26,406 nt of DNA from Colivivens sp963640465. GTDB lineage: Bacteria; Bacteroidota; Bacteroidia; Bacteroidales; Bacteroidaceae. The translations under genes were made by a program, and so were the position numbers. The stretch spans positions 1 to 26,406 of the forward strand of contig CAVHYP010000036.1 of the NCBI GenBank assembly GCA_963640465.1, read 5' to 3'. Positions 23,398-26,406 of this stretch are shown here, one piece after another; position 1 is the stretch's first letter; each line of letters starts with the position of its first letter. Below the pieces are notes generated by a model that saw nothing but the letters and a program-made list of their open reading frames with translations, ran no database searches and was not told where the DNA came from.

Positions 23398-24315
23398 ATG
23401 ACAAACAGTAACATCAAAAACGAGATGTACCGCGAGTTCGGCACTTGGCTCAAGGAACGACTTGGCTGTAAGGCACAGAAGATATCCATCAATGCAGGCT
23501 TCACCTGTCCCAACCGCGACGGAAGGGTGGGGGTGAATGGCTGTACCTATTGCAACAACCAGACGTTCAATCCCGATTATTGCAAGACTGACAAGTCCAT
23601 CCGCCAGCAACTGGAGGTAGGTAAGGCATTCTTCGGCAGGAAATATCCGGACATGAAGTATCTTGCCTATTTCCAGGCGTACACCAACACTTATGGATCG
23701 CTCTCCGAACTGAAGATGAAATACGAGGAGGCATTGGCTGTGGATGGGGTAATGGGACTTGTCATCGGTACTCGACCCGATTGTGTCGACGATGAACTCC
23801 TGGATTATTTGGCAGACATCAACCACCGTGCGTTTCTCATCGTAGAGTATGGAGTGGAGAGCGTGTACGACCGCACCCTGCAGCGCATCAATCGTGGGCA
23901 CGACTTCGATTGTGTGTGCCGTGCAGTGCGTGCTACAGCCGCCAGGGGTATTCCAGTGGGTGTCCACATCATCCTTGGCCTGCCCGGAGAGACGCGCAAC
24001 GAGATGATTCACGAGGCAGAGGTTCTTTCCCAATTGCCTATCACCACCATGAAACTTCATCAACTGCAACTCATAAAAGGAACCAAGATGGCAGAGGAAT
24101 ACAGACAATGTCCACAGGATTTCCTGCGCTTTACAGCCGATGAATATGCGGAACTGGTGGTGGAGTTCGTTCGCCATTCGCGTCCCGACATGGTGTTCGA
24201 GCGGTTCGTGAGCCAGTCGCCCGCCAGTCTGTTGGCAGAACCGGGGTGGGGACTGAAGAACTACGAGTTTGTGGAACTTGTCAAGAAAAAGTTTGCGACT
24301 TATTCTGGAAATTGA
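23398..24315 (+). CDS. Radical SAM protein, TIGR01212/YhcC family
   Basis: The 305-residue protein has the [4Fe-4S] ligands C37, C49 and C52 in FTCPNRDGRVGVNGCTYCNN, a CX11CX2C spacing different from the classic CX3CX2C and typical of the YhcC/TIGR01212 group. YFQAYTNTYG, GVESVYDRTLQRINRGHDF and HIILGLPGET are conserved in the SAM-binding barrel and resemble the Elp3-like radical SAM fold. No reaction is firmly known to me for the family. It is cytoplasmic, stands alone on the plus strand and is divergent from the glycosyltransferase operon. Confidence 0.9.
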   Translation: MTNSNIKNEMYREFGTWLKERLGCKAQKISINAGFTCPNRDGRVGVNGCTYCNNQTFNPDYCKTDKSIRQQLEVGKAFFGRKYPDMKYLAYFQAYTNTYGSLSELKMKYEEALAVDGVMGLVIGTRPDCVDDELLDYLADINHRAFLIVEYGVESVYDRTLQRINRGHDFDCVCRAVRATAARGIPVGVHIILGLPGETRNEMIHEAEVLSQLPITTMKLHQLQLIKGTKMAEEYRQCPQDFLRFTADEYAELVVEFVRHSRPDMVFERFVSQSPASLLAEPGWGLKNYEFVELVKKKFATYSGN

Positions 24316-24389
24316 GTTTGTGGAATAAACCGGAAGGAATGGAGCTTCATGATTTTATGGAATGAACTGTGTGAGGTGAAATCCCAATC

Positions 24390-24626
24390 TCACTTTCTGC
24401 GCTTCAGAATACTTGCCACACTGATAGCTACGGCAACAACAAGCAACACTGTGAACACAATCTGATGGAAGTAGGGAGTGGTGTGGCAAAACACATAGAG
24501 CTGTGGCATGCCAAACAGTCTGAACAGAAACTGCAGGAAGAACACGGCGCTCTGCCCCACAACTTCAATCAAGAAGAAGTTGATGAGGAACTGCACCACC
24601 TCATTGTCGCTGCTTAGGAATTTCAT
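24390..24626 (-). CDS. Small two-helix membrane protein, unknown function
   Basis: A 78-residue frame with two hydrophobic segments: about 11-34 (with an interior Gly/Gln) and 54-72, ending in the basic tail LKRRK. AGGAAGGG ends just before the ATG and is a good Shine-Dalgarno sequence, unusually clear for this window, which supports a real gene. It begins 52 nt after the SDR stop on the same strand and may be its co-transcribed partner. I recognise no family. Confidence 0.5.
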   Translation of the reverse strand: MKFLSSDNEVVQFLINFFLIEVVGQSAVFFLQFLFRLFGMPQLYVFCHTTPYFHQIVFTVLLVVAVAISVASILKRRK

Positions 24627-24678
24627 GCCCTTCCTGCTATTTCTGTTTGTTGTTTTGTTTGTTGCTCCGTTCCTTGTT

Positions 24679-25440
24679 CTATTTCTCGCGGTGAATCACC
24701 GTTCCGTTAGCCTGGTGAGTGGCAAGCACAAGTACCTCGGCAATCTGCACATGGGCAGGAGCAGAAGCGGCATAGTAGACTACATCGGCAATGTCATCGC
24801 CGTTGAGCGGTTTGATGCCCTCATACACCTTGTCTGCCCGGGCATCGTCGCCGTGGAAGCGTACGTTTGAGAAATGCGTCTCCACCAGTCCCGGTTTCAC
24901 GTTAGTCACTCTCACACATGTGTGTGCCAGGTCGATGCGCAGACCGTCGCTCAGTGCTTTCACAGCCGACTTGGTGGCGCAGTACACATTGCCGCCGGCA
25001 TAGGCAGCATCGCCAGCCACCGAACCGATGTTGATTACGTGTCCGTGGTTGCGCTCCACCATGCCAGGCACAACCAGTCGTGTCATCGTCAGCAGACCTT
25101 TGATGTTGGTGTCAATCATCTGGTCCCAGTCGTCGAAACTGCCTTCGTATTCCGGTTCCAGTCCACGAGCCAGTCCCGCGTTGTTCACCAACACATCAAT
25201 CTCCTTCCATTGCTCGGGCATCGAGTCAAGCGCCTGCTTGGCAGCTTCGCGGTTGCGCACGTCGAAGCACAGAGTCATCACCTCCGTACCGTCAGCCGAA
25301 AGCAAAGCCTTCAGTTCATCCAGTTTTGCCGCATTGCGCCCCGTGAGTATCACGTCATATCCGCCCTTGGCAAACTTTTTGGCACATCCCTCTCCGATGC
25401 CGCTTGTCGCACCGGTTATCAATGCAATTTTTCCTTTCAT
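24679..25440 (-). CDS. Short-chain dehydrogenase/reductase (YdfG-like)
   Basis: A 253-residue classical SDR. The NADP-binding TGATSGIGE is at 9-17, followed by the adenine-ribose TGRN (33-36), the NNAG motif (86-89), N112 or nearby N in DTNIKG, S140 and the YxxxK pair Y153/K157 (NVYCATKSAVK). The C-terminus KPGLVETHFSNVRFHGD, with the loop before IKPLNGDDIADVV, is like YdfG, which reduces 3-hydroxy-acid-type substrates such as malonic semialdehyde or serine. Arg34-35 region (GRNAAKL) favours NADP(H). No clear TAnnTTTG promoter is seen upstream. Confidence 0.9.
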   Translation of the reverse strand: MKGKIALITGATSGIGEGCAKKFAKGGYDVILTGRNAAKLDELKALLSADGTEVMTLCFDVRNREAAKQALDSMPEQWKEIDVLVNNAGLARGLEPEYEGSFDDWDQMIDTNIKGLLTMTRLVVPGMVERNHGHVINIGSVAGDAAYAGGNVYCATKSAVKALSDGLRIDLAHTCVRVTNVKPGLVETHFSNVRFHGDDARADKVYEGIKPLNGDDIADVVYYAASAPAHVQIAEVLVLATHQANGTVIHREK

Positions 25441-25670
25441 GATTCCATTATGTTTTTTGTTGCTATAATCAGTTGTATTTTTTTGTCACAATAATCCGTC
25501 TGTTACATGGCGCATGCCAACTGTACTTCTGCATCGTCAGCCATGCCCATTCAAGAAATCCGCTGCAAAAATAGCGAATACTTCTTTATGTTGCAACAAA
25601 CAGCATGCAAAAACATGCGGCACAGTGAAACATGAAGCATGGTTGCGCGGGCTGGCTCAGTGGTCCGGAA
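25441..25670. other. Intergenic stretch without a recognised gene
   Basis: No credible ORF, tRNA or terminator was found between the SDR start and the inverted repeat. A 61-codon plus-strand frame (25514-25699) has no start signal and no family look. The stretch contains scattered GCATGCAAA-like words (e.g. AGCATGCAAAAACATGC near 25602), echoing the palindrome of the array further right. Confidence 0.5.
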
Positions 25671-25786
25671 TAGGAGCTAGCTCTCTCCGAGAGCGTTAAA
25701 GCGAGTGCGAGAATTAGTGCGTGGCGGACAAGGCGAGCTGTCGCTCGAGTGTTATTGTCTACGCTCTCGGAGAGAGCTGACTCCTA
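25671..25786. repeat. 26-bp inverted repeat with a GC-rich centre
   Basis: The arms 25671-25696 and 25761-25786 are inverted copies that agree at 24 of 26 positions; the shared core is AGCTCTCTCCGAGAGCGT. Inside the 64-bp spacer is the hairpin CGAGC-tgtc-GCTCG (25734-25747), and just outside lies CGAGC-ggt-GCTCG (25792-25804). Each arm itself contains CTCTCCGAGAG, nearly palindromic. No ORF spans it convincingly. Confidence 0.75.
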
Positions 25787-25835
25787 CATCGCGAGCGGTG
25801 CTCGATCGGCATTGCTCTTGAAGTTACTCTTGAAT

Positions 25836-26054
25836 GTTGGGAAGGCTCTGATCGCAATCAACGGCATGTATTCGTCCGTTGGGAAGGCTCTGATCGCAAT
25901 CAACGGCATGTATTCGTCCGTTTGGAAGGCTCTGATCGCAATCAACAGCATGTTTTCGTCCGTTTGGAAGGCTCTGAACGCAATCAATGACATGTTTTCG
26001 TCCGTTGGGAGGGCTCTGATCGCGATCAACAGCATGTTTTCGTCCGTTGGGAAG
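25836..26054. repeat. Tandem array A, 42-bp period, five full units
   Basis: Unit starts are at 25836, 25878, 25920, 25962 and 26004, with a partial sixth at 26046-26054. The unit reads from GTTGGGAAGGCTCTGATCGC to the tail CATGTATTCGTCC. Units 1 and 2 are identical; units 3-5 differ at scattered sites (for example GGG/TGG, GGC/AGC, TAT/TTT). Unit 5 holds a perfect 12-bp palindrome TGATCGCGATCA. The variable sites fall in all codon positions, so coding is unlikely. Confidence 0.85.
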
Positions 26055-26059
26055 GTATT

Positions 26060-26120
26060 GTTTGCATGCAAAACCTTGCCGTGAGCAATAAAGTAGGCTT
26101 TGCAAACTTGCAAGACCTAC
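26060..26120. other. Linker between the two arrays
   Basis: The linker holds the palindrome TTTGCATGCAAA (26060-26071), the signature word of array B, directly after the last partial unit of array A, and an imperfect hairpin GTAGG...CCTAC (26093-26120) containing two TTGCAA palindromes. It may mark where B-type sequence was joined to A-type sequence. Confidence 0.5.
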
Positions 26121-26141
26121 TTTTCAATCCAAATGAAGCCT

Positions 26142-26406
26142 TTGCACGCAAACAATGGCTTCTCCGCGTTTCCGAAAATGGTCTTGCATGCAAACAATGG
26201 CTTCTCCGCATTTCCGAAAATGGTCTTGCATGCAAACAATGGCTTCTCCGCATTTCCGAAAATGGTCTTGCATGCAAACAATGGCTTCTCCGCATTTCCG
26301 AAAATGGTCTTGCATGCAAACAATGGCTTCTCCGCATTTCCGAAAATGGTCTTGCATGCAAACAATGGCTTCTCCGCATTTCCGAAAATGGTCTTGCATG
26401 CAAACA
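26142..26406. repeat. Tandem array B, 42-bp period, six full units, open at the window edge
   Basis: Unit starts are at 26142, 26184, 26226, 26268, 26310, 26352 and, partial, 26394. Each unit begins TTGCATGCAAACAATGGC and ends CCGAAAATGGTC. Units 2 to 6 are identical; unit 1 differs at two bases (CACGCA for CATGCA, GCGTT for GCATT). TTGCATGCAA is a perfect palindrome. No spacers are present, so it is not a CRISPR. The array continues past base 26406. Confidence 0.9.

Noticed and set aside
23229..23513. Extended start of the glycosyltransferase at 23513
   Set aside because: It would run through a TAnnTTTG promoter at 23253-23260 and into the divergent radical SAM gene. MKTIDCF at 23228 starts just after the predicted transcript start.
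25749..26084. Plus-strand ORF of 111 codons with 14-residue repeats through array A
   Set aside because: The frame is open because the 42-bp unit has no stop and 42 is divisible by 3. Several minus frames are open too, substitutions occur at all codon positions, and no start signal is visible.
26026..26403. Three minus-strand ORFs of 82-125 codons across array B
   Set aside because: All three minus frames are open through identical units, which is the expected side effect of the repeat. A gene that starts beyond the right edge cannot be fully excluded.
26142..26406. Array B as a CRISPR array
   Set aside because: There are no variable spacers: the full 42 bp is identical from unit to unit, and no cas gene is in the window.

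Overview
The window looks like a chromosomal segment of a Bacteroidales bacterium, most likely Prevotella or a close relative. Evidence: Bacteroidetes-type promoters (TAnnTTTG at -7, in the best cases with TTTG 19-20 nt upstream) sit before at least nine genes or operons; gene families are typical of the phylum (LptD-like outer-membrane protein, secreted thioredoxin-like protein, PL11 pectin lyase, GT2-DUF4922 fusion, class 1B PyrK/PyrD); secreted products carry lipoprotein boxes; Shine-Dalgarno sequences are mostly weak. This is inferred from gene content, not from a database search.

Layout. Bases 1-275 hold the terminator of an upstream gene, two identical 12-bp palindromes and the nadA promoter. 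Bases 276-6351 are a tight plus-strand operon: nadA, an mnmA-type tRNA thiolase, a tandem ABC ATPase, a secreted thioredoxin-like protein, a YqiA-like esterase and udk. Then come an orphan lipoprotein (6666), a PL11 rhamnogalacturonan lyase (7292), a degenerate 18-bp repeat tract running out of the lyase gene, an MscS channel, an HD-domain phosphohydrolase, an LptD-like protein that starts at TTG, tRNA-Thr(CGU), and pyrK-pyrD. A hairpin terminator at 15640-15663 separates pyrD from the convergent minus-strand tRNA-Asp, pheS and a small lipoprotein. A plus-strand lipoprotein with 11-residue repeats follows, and a strong terminator at 18253-18290 lies between it and a convergent minus-strand operon.

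That operon (23228 down to 18308) is the most interesting coding part. A GT2 glycosyltransferase fused to a HIT-superfamily domain with an HxHxQ motif overlaps by ATGA a SpoIID/LytB-domain protein with no visible signal peptide, which is followed after 14 nt by an AmpG-like MFS transporter. The set suggests uptake and cytoplasmic processing of cell-wall or other glycan fragments. A radical SAM gene is transcribed divergently from it. An SDR oxidoreductase and a small membrane protein follow on the minus strand.

The last ~965 bases (25441-26406) contain no credible gene. They hold a 26-bp inverted repeat pair around further hairpins, then two neighbouring tandem arrays with unrelated units but exactly the same 42-bp period. 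The second array runs off the window edge. Both arrays are open in several frames only because 42 is a multiple of 3, so ORFs there are probably spurious.

Several obvious longest-ORF starts are wrong. Promoter position or stop-start overlap places the real starts at 17346 (lipoprotein), 20934 (SpoIID) and 23228 (glycosyltransferase).
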